DNA of 6,661 nucleotides from an uncultured Verrucomicrobiales bacterium (lineage in GTDB: Bacteria > Verrucomicrobiota > Verrucomicrobiia > Verrucomicrobiales > DEV007). The position numbers and the translations under genes were made by a program. Shown piece by piece: positions 1-6,661 of this stretch (position 1 is the first letter of the stretch; every line of letters starts with the position of its first letter). Location: assembly GCA_937893785.1 (NCBI GenBank), contig CALCSP010000113.1, positions 1-6,661 on the forward strand, written 5' to 3'. Under the pieces are notes generated by a model. The model searched no databases, was not told the DNA's origin, and saw nothing but the letters and a program-made list of their open reading frames with translations.

Positions 1-40
1 AGTTGAGAGGACCCTTAACATAATGTTGAGGGAAACAACT
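1..40. repeat. Imperfect inverted repeat / potential hairpin
   Basis: The arms CCCTTAACAT (12-21) and ATGTTGAGGG (23-32) pair along 10 positions, with one G-T wobble when read on the plus strand, around a single A at 22. Outside an uneven interior loop, AGTTG (1-5) pairs with CAACT (36-40). The structure overlaps the stop codon of the short ORF and reaches the window edge. No T-run follows on either strand, so it is not a clear intrinsic terminator. It could be an end of a larger repeat lying to the left. Confidence 0.5.
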
Positions 41-245
41 AACCCAAGGGCCCGAGATCAGAACGTCTGTATCGCCCTTCGAGAAACACGCTAGGAATCC
101 TGACGGTCACACCCAATGCCGCGCATAGCCTTGTGTGCAGAGAACGAATATCATAGGGCCAATTCTGAAAGTAATGCTTCCAGAAACGCATGTAACCGCA
201 ACCCCCTAGGGGGTGGAGAAAAGGCGCGATTCCCCTTTTGGCCAT
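39..245 (-). CDS. Short ORF (68 aa) translationally coupled to the synthase; unknown, possibly a truncated sulfotransferase-like protein
   Basis: The ATG (245-243) shares one base with the TGA of the synthase (TGATG), a usual sign of coupled translation; the stop TAG is at 41-39. A purine run AAGGG lies only 2 bases before the ATG and a GAGG about 17 bases before it, so reinitiation is likelier than a separate ribosome site. The protein starts MAKRGIAPFLHPLGG and is aromatic and basic (for example FWKHYFQNWPYD), with no signal peptide. The pattern HPLxG...FWKHYFQNWPYD...RLCAAL...PSVFLEGRYRR recalls the N-terminal segment of bacterial sulfotransferase-family proteins, but the PAPS-binding GxxRSGTT-type motif that would follow is absent. 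It may be a small intact protein, a truncated gene or a frameshifted remnant. An in-frame start further upstream exists inside the synthase, but the ATG at 245 fits best. Confidence 0.5.
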   Translation of the reverse strand: MAKRGIAPFLHPLGGCGYMRFWKHYFQNWPYDIRSLHTRLCAALGVTVRIPSVFLEGRYRRSDLGPLG

Positions 246-3200
246 CACCCTTGATCGGTAATCCTCGAGTGCTCTGATGACGGACGCTCGCGGAAACGCC
301 GGATCACCTCTGCGGGCAGGAAATACCCAGCCATTTGAAGATGGGCTGAACCAAGGCCTAGACCCTCTATAAAGCGATAATGTGCCAACGCATCCTCGCC
401 ACTTAATGCACCTAGGGTTACCTTCACATGCGCGTCTATACCCGTGAATATAGCTGCCAGCACGCAACCGGTCATCTCCCTACCGTCCCTGCCGGCAATC
501 AACTTTAAACCCTCACTGCCCAGATCATCAATGAGATCAGCGGAGGTAGCTGGCAGGTACACCATTTCCTCGACTTCAACATCAAGACGCAATTGACCAC
601 CCGTAGTGAATAGGATATCACCATGCTCAGTGGCACGTCGGGCAGCTTCAGCAACACTGAAGGAGGGTGGAAACGAATAATCCACGAGGAGACTTCCTTG
701 TTTCACCCTGTCGACGTCAATAATCTCCGGGACACTGGTTGCTGCTATAATTAGGCTGGCTTCATATGCCTCATCCGGCAACTGCTCATTAGCGGCAGCA
801 ATCGTGATTTCCCCACTGTAACCGCTGGCCAGCAACTGATCCTGGATAGTATCCAACCTTTCCTCGGTTCGGTAAAAATCACAAAGCGTAATCGCCTTTG
901 GATGCGGCAAGACACTGAGCATAAGATCCAGTGTCCCCTTGCCGATTGATCCCAGTCCAATGAACGTCACCCTTTCACCTTCCAAGCTACGCCCGGATTG
1001 TCCTAGGATACCCTCAATTGATTTCACTACTGTTGCCGCCCGCGTTGCATCACCTGTTGTAATGATAGGAAGATCCACTTCCTCACCATTCATCCAGGTA
1101 ATAATATCACGTCCGTCACCGGTGACCATCGGGATGACCCCGGTCAGCGAAACCGTCTTGGCACCCAAGCTTCCGGCAAGGCGTAATGCATCAAGCACCA
1201 TTGACTTGATGTGATCACCCTCCCGGTAAAGGTCAGCTTCAAAACATGGCAACATGACCACGCCTAATTGTCCCCATGGCGTGTCATATGAATTAGTCAG
1301 CCTCGGACGCCCATCAAACCATTGATCCACCAACTCCTCCCTACTCAATCCGGTGGCTGTCGCAAAGGCATCTGGAATGTAGGCGAGTGCCACAGCATTC
1401 ACCCTCGGTAGCGCATCACTATCGTCCTCATCAATGAACTGAAAGGAAAGATAATCGCTGGGCGTATTTGTACCCGCGGGTATTACTGCATTACTCTCAC
1501 CGGTTTCAACAATGGAGGTGTCAAGATGACGCGCAAGACGTTCAATAGTGGGATGCTTTAGGAAACTCTGAAGGGAGATCTCCCGGTTCATTGCCGAAGA
1601 AATCCTGGTTACCACCTGCACCGCCATCAGTGAATCACCTCCCAATTCAAAGAAATTATCCCGTATACCCACTTCCCTAGGGGAAAACACCGCATTGAAA
1701 ATATCACTTAAGCTCTTCTCAATCGCTGTTTCAGGTGCGGCAAATTCATGACTCAAAAGAGAACGATCCACCACTGGGGCAGGCAGACGCCGCCGATCAA
1801 CCTTGCGATTGGGTGTTAAAGGAAAAGCATCTAGCACTTGGAAATATCCAGGGCACATCACTTCTGGGAGGCGCTCCGCTAGTGATGACTTCAATTCATT
1901 TACAAGCTCATCATCTGTATTCTCGTGGCATGTCAGATAGGCAACTAAAGTCTCACCTCCAGGGAGATCACTGCGCTTTGTTACGACAGCTCCGCTAACG
2001 GCGACATGTGACATCAAGGCAGACTCAATCTCCCCGAGTTCCATCCTTACTCCCCGTAACTTAATCTGTGAATCAATACGCCCTAGGCATTCAAGTTTGC
2101 CGTCCATTGACCAACGGCCGAGGTCGCCGGTTCGGTATACCTTACATGAACCAATCTCTGGTATATCTAGAGTAATAAAATTTTGCTGATTAAGGTCTTC
2201 TCTTCCATGATAACCACGTGCCAATCCTGCTCCTCCGATACAGAGTTCTCCAACGAATCCAGGAGGTTGAATCACTCCATTGCGACCTACTATATAAACC
2301 TGCGTATTTGCAATTGGTTCACCGATGCTAACCGGCTCATTCCCCTCCGAAACCCTGCTACAAGTTGACCATACTGTAGTCTCAGTAGGTCCGTAAAGGT
2401 TCCAAACCTCATCCGCACTGTTAACCATGAGGTTGGCAAGCTCTCTGGGCATCGCCTCACCTCCACAGAAAATCCTGAATCCGTTACGCCCTTCCCATCC
2501 ACTGTCAAAAAGCATGCGCCAAGTTGCTGGTGTGGCCTGCATCACCGAAATTGCATGTTCATCAAGCAAGCGTGCAAGCAGACGACCATCACGAGCATCC
2601 TCTCTTGAGGCTACTACTACCTGAGCCCCGGCAATCAACGGTAGAAAAACCTCCAATAGCGAAATATCAAAAGACAAGGTTGTCACAGCAAGTAGTCTGT
2701 CCACCCTTGTCATACCCGGCTTCCTGCGCATAGATGTCAGAAAATTAACCGCCGATCCATGCGTAATTTCAACACCCTTGGGTTGCCCTGTGGAGCCCGA
2801 CGTGTAAATCACATAAGCAAGGCGATCGCTATCAAATTCCGGGAACTTAACCTCTCCAGCAGGATCCGGGAAATCACCCACATCAAGAACTGACCACGCA
2901 CCCTCAGGGAGAATTCCAGCAGGTTTGCCACTGGTTAAAATTATTGGCGGTGCAGCATCATCTAGCATTTGCTTGAGACGGTAATCCGGATAATCAGGAT
3001 CAAGAGGAATGTAATGTGCCCCAGCCTTCAGTATCCCAAGCATCGCGGAAATCATTTCAACGCCTCGCTGTGCGAGGAACCCGATCGCAGTGCCTGGCCG
3101 CACCCCATGCCTAATCAACTCCGCGGCAATGGCATTGGAATCCCTTTCCAATTGGGCATAGTTCAGTGATTGCGCCCCGGCAACAACAGCCGTTGCGTCA

Positions 3201-6200
3201 GGCGTTTTCATTGCCTGCTCAGAGACAAGTGTATGGATGCCCCTGTCATTCGGAAACTCCATACCGGTGTCATTCCACCCATGAACCACATGTTGCAATT
3301 CATCATCGGAGAGCAGGTTAATCTCTGAAATCCTCATATCCGGATTGACGCTCACTTCCTCAAGTACCCTAGCCCAGAGTGTATTAAGCCGACCAATTGT
3401 CGCCTCATCAAAAAGGTCCCTGTTATATTGCCAGCAACCGAAAATCTTCCCGCCACTTTCCTCTACGACCAAGGTAATCTCAAACTGAGCCTGCCGCATA
3501 TTAAGGTCGATTGTCTCAACAACCATATCACCAACGGCAAACTGATGCCCACCTTTCCCGATAAGAAAAACTGCAATACCCTGTTCATCAACGCCGGGAA
3601 CCCGTTCCATAGCAAAAGATATCTGGAAGAGAGGGGAACGCCCCGGGTCTCTAGAAACGTTCAGATCATCAACAATTCTTACTAGTGGATAATCCTGGTA
3701 TTCAATGGCCGAATTAACTCCGGCTCCCGTACGTTCGATGAGTTCAGAAAATCTTGGATCATCGTCAATGCGGCTTCGCAACGGAACCGGATTGATAAAA
3801 TAGCCGATCAATTCACCAAGCTCTGCCTGATTACGACCTGCCATGGGGCTGCCGACAACGATGTCGTCCTGTCCACAGTACAGGTGAAAAAGCACATTGT
3901 ATGCAGAGAGCATCGTCGAATAGAGCGTAGCCCCGCTTTTACTGGAGATATCCAGAACCCTCGCAGCAAGGTCTTGATCAAGCTCGAAAGCCAACCTTCC
4001 GCCATTAAAGGTTTGAACGGGAGGACGGGGCTTGTCTGTCGGCAAGTCCAGTAACTGGGGAGCATCATCAAGTTGTTCCCGCCAGTATTCGGAGGCCTGT
4101 TCACCAAATGCGCCGGCAAGGTTGTCTCTCTGCCAGTCAACGTAGTCGTGATAACGGTATTCAAGAGGCTTATACTCAGGCTTTCCTCCTGCCTTGATTG
4201 AAAAATACCCCTCGATGAGATCGTTCATCAATAGGGACACAGACCATGCATCGGCAACAATATGGTGCATGCTCAAGAGGACAAGGTGCGACCCCTCATC
4301 AGTGCGAAAAAGTTCAAGCCTCACCATCGGTCCATTCTCAAGGTCAAAAGGACGCTCAGCATGCTTCACAATGAGCCCCTTGATTTCCTCTTCGCTCATT
4401 GCCGTTGCATCATGCTCGCGGCAATCAATGGTACGTCCTCGTTGCAGACGCTGCAAAGGTTCTCCGTCCACAATATGGAATGTCGCATCAAGCATCGGAT
4501 GACGCTCAAATAGCATGGCAAAAGCCTCAGACATTGACTGAATGTCTACTGCCGGGGTCAGCTTGGAACTAAAGACGAGATTATAGGCCGCACTTTCAGG
4601 ATCCAGTTGGTGAAGGAACCACAATGCCTTCTGGCCTTCTGAAAGCGGAAACTCATCACGGTCTACGCCCGACTTCTCGATCTTGACAAGATTACCAGCA
4701 CCCAAAGTCATGGAATCGGAATCCGTATTACCTCCATCATCGTTTGCCACAACCTGATCAAGCAGACTGGCAGCCAATTCCCTGATATTGGGCCCATTCA
4801 AGACAGCACCCATTGGCAAGTTGATACCAAGGGAGGATTCCATCCGATTCATCAACTCAATTGCCATGAGCGAATCCAAGCCAATGCTGGTCAAAGGTGT
4901 ATCACGATCAATCTTGGCCACATCGGTTCCAAAAACCCCGGCAACCTGCTCGGTAATAAAGTCCTCCAGAAGACCAATCCGCTCTTCAGGAGCTGCAGCG
5001 ACAATCTGAGGGCGGATAGATCCTCCGGATTCTCCTTCCCCCTTACGCCGCGCGACATTCCGGTAAAGAGGTGAGGTAGCAAGAGCAGGACTAAGCTTAA
5101 CCAATTGCTGCCAGTCAACAATGGATGCCGCCATGCGCGTTGTAGACTTGGGAAGAAGGCGAGCCAACACATCCTGCGTATCAGCCATTGTGTAGGGCTT
5201 CATTCCGAGTTTATCGAGGTATGCAGCTGTTTTCTGGTTACGCTCGACAAAACCGGCACCCACTAGCGCCCCCCAATTGATCGTCAGGGCCGGCAATCCT
5301 CTGGCCTGCCTATAACTTGCAAGAGAATCCAGGAAATAGTTCCCTGCGTTATAGTTAGCCTGCTTGACTGCTCCGATAACAGCTGAAAAGGATGAAAAAC
5401 AAATAAAGTGCTCCAGCGGCAAGTCACGCGTTGCAAGATGCAGGTTCCAAGCACCAAGCATCTTAGGGCGCAATACCTTGAGAAAGCACTCTTCATCCAT
5501 GTCGACCATGAACTGATCGTCCAGCACCATGGCACCGTGAATTACCCCTTTGAGCGGTGGCATACCTACCGAAACTTCCTCAACAATGCGCTCTATGTCC
5601 TCCTTGCTTGAGACGTCTCCACGCGCATCTACCACGTTAATTCCCTCATTACTCATTTGCCTGACCCCAGCCTCGACCGACTCATCACGAGCACCGCTTC
5701 GACTAACCAGGACGAGGTGGCGCGCTCCGTTCTCGCACATCCACCGAGCAAGTTCAAAACCAAATCCACTCATACCACCGGTAATCAGGTAACTGGCATC
5801 GCTTCTGAATAGATGTCCCTTTTCAGTGCACGGGGAAACGGGTATTGAGTCACAGTCAAAATCCAGCACATTCTTCCCAATATGCTTCCCTTGAGCCATG
5901 TAACGAAAGGCCTCCACTACATCAGTGATAGGGAAATCTGTATAGGGCAGGGGCTCATATTCCTGCTTGGCAAAGCTATCGGCCAACTCGGCAAACATCT
6001 CTGCTACATACTCAGGTTTCTCCTGCAGGTGCTGAGCAAGATCGACTACAAAGTAGGAAATATTGTTACGCAATTGCTCAAGCCCAAGCTTGGTATTGCT
6101 GTAAATATCCATTTTGCCGATTTCCACAAAACGACCAAAATTGCGCAACACTGAGAATGACTTGGGAATAAAGTCTCCCGCCAGAGAATTCAATACGCAG

Positions 6201-6661
6201 TCAACCCCCTCACCCCCGGTGATATCCATAATTTGATCGGCAAAGGCGAGTGTCCGGGAACTGAGCGCATGATGAGCGCCAAGCTCAAGCAGCAATTTGC
6301 GTTTCTCGGGAGTGCCGGCAGTGGCAAAAATCTCCAACCCGAGTTTCCTGGCAATCTGTATCGCCGCCATGCCAACCCCACCGGTTCCAGCATGGATCAA
6401 CACACGCTCTCCTTTCCTCATCCCGGCAAGTTCATTAAGCGCATAATGGGAGGTTAGGAACACCGTAGGCAATGTCGCGGCTTCCTGAAAGCTCTGGTGA
6501 GAGGGCTTTCTAAAAACCATGTGCCTGTTGACTGTCACGTATGAGCGGAAACAATATGGTGCCATACCCGCAACTTCATCACCTACCTTGATATCAGTAA
6601 CCCCATCGCCGACACGGGTAACCACCCCCGAAAAATCATCACCAAACCACTTCAGGTCCAC
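245..6661 (-). CDS. Hybrid PKS-NRPS megasynthase, 3' part: ER-KR-ACP-C-A-PCP-AAR-like reductase (5' truncated by window edge)
   Basis: This cytosolic assembly-line enzyme finishes a reduced polyketide, condenses it with one amino acid and probably releases the product reductively. Residue numbers here and below count from the right edge. Domains: ER 1-268, KR about 287-468, ACP about 558-638 (S597), C about 670-1110 (H799/H800), A about 1140-1630, PCP about 1642-1714 (S1677), acidic linker about 1716-1750, and an AAR-like reductase about 1752-2125 (C2066). The frame is uninterrupted and ends in TGA at 247-245. The first codon at the edge is GTG, but it lies inside the ER domain, so the true start and the expected KS, AT and DH domains are outside the window. 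No thioesterase or SDR-type thioester reductase follows the last carrier. The A-domain pocket predicts glycine. The assignment as PKS-NRPS is certain; the product and the function of the last domain are inferred. Confidence 0.97.
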   Translation of the reverse strand: MDLKWFGDDFSGVVTRVGDGVTDIKVGDEVAGMAPYCFRSYVTVNRHMVFRKPSHQSFQEAATLPTVFLTSHYALNELAGMRKGERVLIHAGTGGVGMAAIQIARKLGLEIFATAGTPEKRKLLLELGAHHALSSRTLAFADQIMDITGGEGVDCVLNSLAGDFIPKSFSVLRNFGRFVEIGKMDIYSNTKLGLEQLRNNISYFVVDLAQHLQEKPEYVAEMFAELADSFAKQEYEPLPYTDFPITDVVEAFRYMAQGKHIGKNVLDFDCDSIPVSPCTEKGHLFRSDASYLITGGMSGFGFELARWMCENGARHLVLVSRSGARDESVEAGVRQMSNEGINVVDARGDVSSKEDIERIVEEVSVGMPPLKGVIHGAMVLDDQFMVDMDEECFLKVLRPKMLGAWNLHLATRDLPLEHFICFSSFSAVIGAVKQANYNAGNYFLDSLASYRQARGLPALTINWGALVGAGFVERNQKTAAYLDKLGMKPYTMADTQDVLARLLPKSTTRMAASIVDWQQLVKLSPALATSPLYRNVARRKGEGESGGSIRPQIVAAAPEERIGLLEDFITEQVAGVFGTDVAKIDRDTPLTSIGLDSLMAIELMNRMESSLGINLPMGAVLNGPNIRELAASLLDQVVANDDGGNTDSDSMTLGAGNLVKIEKSGVDRDEFPLSEGQKALWFLHQLDPESAAYNLVFSSKLTPAVDIQSMSEAFAMLFERHPMLDATFHIVDGEPLQRLQRGRTIDCREHDATAMSEEEIKGLIVKHAERPFDLENGPMVRLELFRTDEGSHLVLLSMHHIVADAWSVSLLMNDLIEGYFSIKAGGKPEYKPLEYRYHDYVDWQRDNLAGAFGEQASEYWREQLDDAPQLLDLPTDKPRPPVQTFNGGRLAFELDQDLAARVLDISSKSGATLYSTMLSAYNVLFHLYCGQDDIVVGSPMAGRNQAELGELIGYFINPVPLRSRIDDDPRFSELIERTGAGVNSAIEYQDYPLVRIVDDLNVSRDPGRSPLFQISFAMERVPGVDEQGIAVFLIGKGGHQFAVGDMVVETIDLNMRQAQFEITLVVEESGGKIFGCWQYNRDLFDEATIGRLNTLWARVLEEVSVNPDMRISEINLLSDDELQHVVHGWNDTGMEFPNDRGIHTLVSEQAMKTPDATAVVAGAQSLNYAQLERDSNAIAAELIRHGVRPGTAIGFLAQRGVEMISAMLGILKAGAHYIPLDPDYPDYRLKQMLDDAAPPIILTSGKPAGILPEGAWSVLDVGDFPDPAGEVKFPEFDSDRLAYVIYTSGSTGQPKGVEITHGSAVNFLTSMRRKPGMTRVDRLLAVTTLSFDISLLEVFLPLIAGAQVVVASREDARDGRLLARLLDEHAISVMQATPATWRMLFDSGWEGRNGFRIFCGGEAMPRELANLMVNSADEVWNLYGPTETTVWSTCSRVSEGNEPVSIGEPIANTQVYIVGRNGVIQPPGFVGELCIGGAGLARGYHGREDLNQQNFITLDIPEIGSCKVYRTGDLGRWSMDGKLECLGRIDSQIKLRGVRMELGEIESALMSHVAVSGAVVTKRSDLPGGETLVAYLTCHENTDDELVNELKSSLAERLPEVMCPGYFQVLDAFPLTPNRKVDRRRLPAPVVDRSLLSHEFAAPETAIEKSLSDIFNAVFSPREVGIRDNFFELGGDSLMAVQVVTRISSAMNREISLQSFLKHPTIERLARHLDTSIVETGESNAVIPAGTNTPSDYLSFQFIDEDDSDALPRVNAVALAYIPDAFATATGLSREELVDQWFDGRPRLTNSYDTPWGQLGVVMLPCFEADLYREGDHIKSMVLDALRLAGSLGAKTVSLTGVIPMVTGDGRDIITWMNGEEVDLPIITTGDATRAATVVKSIEGILGQSGRSLEGERVTFIGLGSIGKGTLDLMLSVLPHPKAITLCDFYRTEERLDTIQDQLLASGYSGEITIAAANEQLPDEAYEASLIIAATSVPEIIDVDRVKQGSLLVDYSFPPSFSVAEAARRATEHGDILFTTGGQLRLDVEVEEMVYLPATSADLIDDLGSEGLKLIAGRDGREMTGCVLAAIFTGIDAHVKVTLGALSGEDALAHYRFIEGLGLGSAHLQMAGYFLPAEVIRRFRERPSSEHSRITDQG
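287..1408 (-). other. Terminal acyl-ACP-reductase (AAR)-like domain, probable reductive chain release as aldehyde
   Basis: About 370 residues, close to the ~340 of free-standing cyanobacterial AAR. Compared by eye with AAR recalled from Synechococcus elongatus, the order of blocks is the same. An N-terminal region ends in LGVVMLPCFEADLY (1799-1812; AAR GRYIESCFLPEML), followed by LGAKTVSLTGVIP (1832-1844). Next come PIITTGDATRAATV (1865-1878; AAR RFTTGNTHTAYVI), the nucleotide-binding VTFIGLGSIGKG (1898-1909; AAR VAVVGATGDIGS), IDVDRVKQGSLLVD (1981-1994; AAR IDPATLKQPCVLID) and REMTGCVLAAIF (2061-2072; AAR RQMFACFAEAML). C2066 falls on the AAR cysteine (C294) that carries the acyl thioester. 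Known for the family: NADPH-dependent reduction of acyl-ACP to aldehyde. Inferred: release of the PCP-bound chain as aldehyde. Alternatives are another COG5322-type oxidoreductase activity or an inactive domain. Confidence 0.8.
1520..1738 (-). other. Peptidyl carrier protein (PCP/T) domain
   Basis: The motif DNFFELGGDSLMAVQV places the phosphopantetheine serine at S1677 (codon 1631-1633). It follows the A domain directly and is the last carrier of the line, so the full acyl-aminoacyl chain is presented from here to the terminal reductase-like domain. A linker of about 35 residues, rich in Asp, Glu, Ser and Thr (about 1716-1750), separates the two. Confidence 0.95.
1772..3244 (-). other. Adenylation (A) domain, predicted substrate glycine
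   Basis: This domain activates an amino acid as its AMP ester and loads it on the PCP. Core motifs seen: A3 YTSGSTGQPKG (1286-1296), A4 FDISLLE (1331-1337), A5 NLYGPTETT (1421-1429), A6 GELCIGGAGLARGY (1471-1484), A7 YRTGDL (1509-1514), A8 GRIDSQIKLRGVRMELGEIE (1527-1546) and A10 PLTPNRKVD (1614-1622). Aligning to the GrsA pocket by eye gives D1332, I1333, L1336, Q1375, F1398, G1400, L1422, V1430, W1431, K1620. This differs from the recalled glycine code DILQLGLIWK at two positions only (L to F and I to V). Domain type is certain; glycine is a good but untested prediction. Confidence 0.93.
3332..4654 (-). other. Condensation (C) domain joining polyketide to amino acid
   Basis: This domain forms the amide bond between the ACP-bound acyl chain and the aminoacyl-PCP. 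Seen: C1 motif FPLSEGQKALWF (671-682), active-site motif HHIVADA (799-805) with the catalytic second histidine H800 and D804, the VVGSPMAGR motif (935-943) followed by LIGYFINPVPLR (951-962), and the late motif with RSPLFQ (1008-1013). The last position of HHxxxDG is alanine here. The insertion-like segment around 1023-1050 looks like that of C domains in other PKS-NRPS hybrids. I see no epimerase or cyclisation (DxxxxD) signature in place of the active-site motif. Confidence 0.94.
4748..4990 (-). other. Acyl carrier protein (ACP/T) domain
   Basis: This four-helix carrier holds the polyketide chain on a phosphopantetheine arm. The attachment motif GLDSLMAIEL puts the modified serine at S597 (codon 4871-4873). 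It sits between the KR domain and the condensation domain, so it is the donor carrier for the C domain. A low-complexity linker rich in Asp, Asn, Gly and Ser (about 640-655) follows. Confidence 0.95.
5258..5803 (-). other. Ketoreductase (KR) domain, predicted B-type, active residues present
   Basis: This SDR-fold domain reduces the beta-keto group. The Rossmann motif YLITGGMSGFG is at 291-301. The expected catalytic set is present: K400 (in VLRPKMLGAWNL), S424, Y437 and N441 (in QANYNAGN), with the usual 13-residue Ser-Tyr spacing. The LDD signature at 380-382 marks B-type ketoreductases, and the Trp typical of A-type is absent (position 429 is Ile). Any hydroxyl stereochemistry would be lost if the DH and ER act. 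A linker rich in Gly, Ser and charged residues (about 536-552) leads to the ACP. Confidence 0.94.
5858..6661 (-). other. Enoylreductase (ER) domain of the PKS module, N-terminus missing
   Basis: This MDR-type domain reduces the alpha,beta-unsaturated acyl-ACP with NADPH. Seen: a GroES-like start with the pattern GVVTRVGDGV (12-21), the NADPH-binding motif HAGTGGVGMAAIQ (90-102), the family motif SRTLAFADQI (135-144), VDCVLNSLAG (153-162), GRFVEIGK (176-183) and the closing HIGKNVLDF (260-268). About 30-50 residues of a normal ER N-terminus are absent because the window ends. An ER normally comes with DH and KR domains, so this module should fully reduce its beta-carbon, assuming a DH lies upstream. 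Confidence 0.95.

Noticed and set aside
1..40. Intrinsic transcription terminator
   Set aside because: The stem exists, but no T-run follows it on either strand and the loop is a single base, so only an inverted repeat is reported.
246..467. Upstream extension of the short minus-strand ORF to an ATG at 467 (142 residues)
   Set aside because: This part is read in another frame across the well-conserved end of the AAR-like domain, including the C2066 region. The TGATG start at 245 is better placed.
287..1408. Terminal domain as a thioesterase or SDR-type thioester reductase
   Set aside because: No GxSxG thioesterase motif, and no SDR reductase start (GxTGFxG near the N-terminus). The Rossmann motif lies about 150 residues into the domain, as in AAR, and the order of motifs follows AAR.
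5258..5803. Inactive ketoreductase
   Set aside because: The cofactor motif and all four catalytic positions (K400, S424, Y437, N441) are present with normal spacing.
939..6457. Many plus-strand ORFs of 60-100 codons (for example 939-1214, 4194-4502, 5882-6154)
   Set aside because: They are antisense shadows of the conserved synthase frame, show no recognisable family features and often overlap one another.
6659..6661. GTG at the right edge as the start codon of the large gene
   Set aside because: It lies inside the enoylreductase fold, whose N-terminal residues and the upstream PKS domains would be missing; the frame simply runs out of the window.

Overview
The window is almost filled by the 3' part of one very large gene on the minus strand. 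The frame runs from the right edge (6661) to a stop at 245-247, giving 2138 residues, and its 5' end lies outside the window. It encodes the C-terminal half of a hybrid polyketide synthase / non-ribosomal peptide synthetase. The domain order in the direction of transcription is: enoylreductase (its N-terminus cut by the edge), ketoreductase, acyl carrier protein, condensation, adenylation, peptidyl carrier protein, and a terminal reductase-like domain. The catalytic or binding residues of each carrier, KR, C and A domain can be read in the sequence, and the frame has no break.

The most notable part is the last ~370 residues (about 287-1408). They are neither a thioesterase nor the usual SDR-type thioester reductase. 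By eye they match, along their whole length, the cyanobacterial fatty acyl-ACP reductase (AAR) family of alkane biosynthesis. The match includes a Rossmann glycine motif and a cysteine (C2066) at the position of the acylated cysteine of AAR. The inferred mechanism is that the finished chain moves from the peptidyl carrier to this cysteine and leaves by NAD(P)H reduction as an aldehyde.

The adenylation specificity residues read D-I-L-Q-F-G-L-V-W-K, very close to the recalled glycine code DILQLGLIWK. The module would then join a reduced polyketide chain to glycine and release an N-acyl-glycinal (2-acylamino-acetaldehyde). The upstream KS, AT and probably DH domains must lie beyond the right edge, so chain length and starter cannot be judged.

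A second, short reading frame (68 codons, 39-245) begins inside the synthase stop codon (TGATG overlap) and is probably translated by coupling. Its sequence looks like a real protein and faintly resembles the N-terminus of bacterial sulfotransferase-family proteins. It stops before any PAPS-binding motif, so it is either a small protein or a truncated gene. The first 40 bases form an imperfect inverted repeat of unknown role.

The organism is a bacterium with roughly balanced base composition (an estimate, not counted) and a natural-product gene cluster. Nothing in the window fixes its phylum. All coding signal is on the minus strand; I see no promoter, RNA gene, CRISPR array or insertion-sequence transposase.
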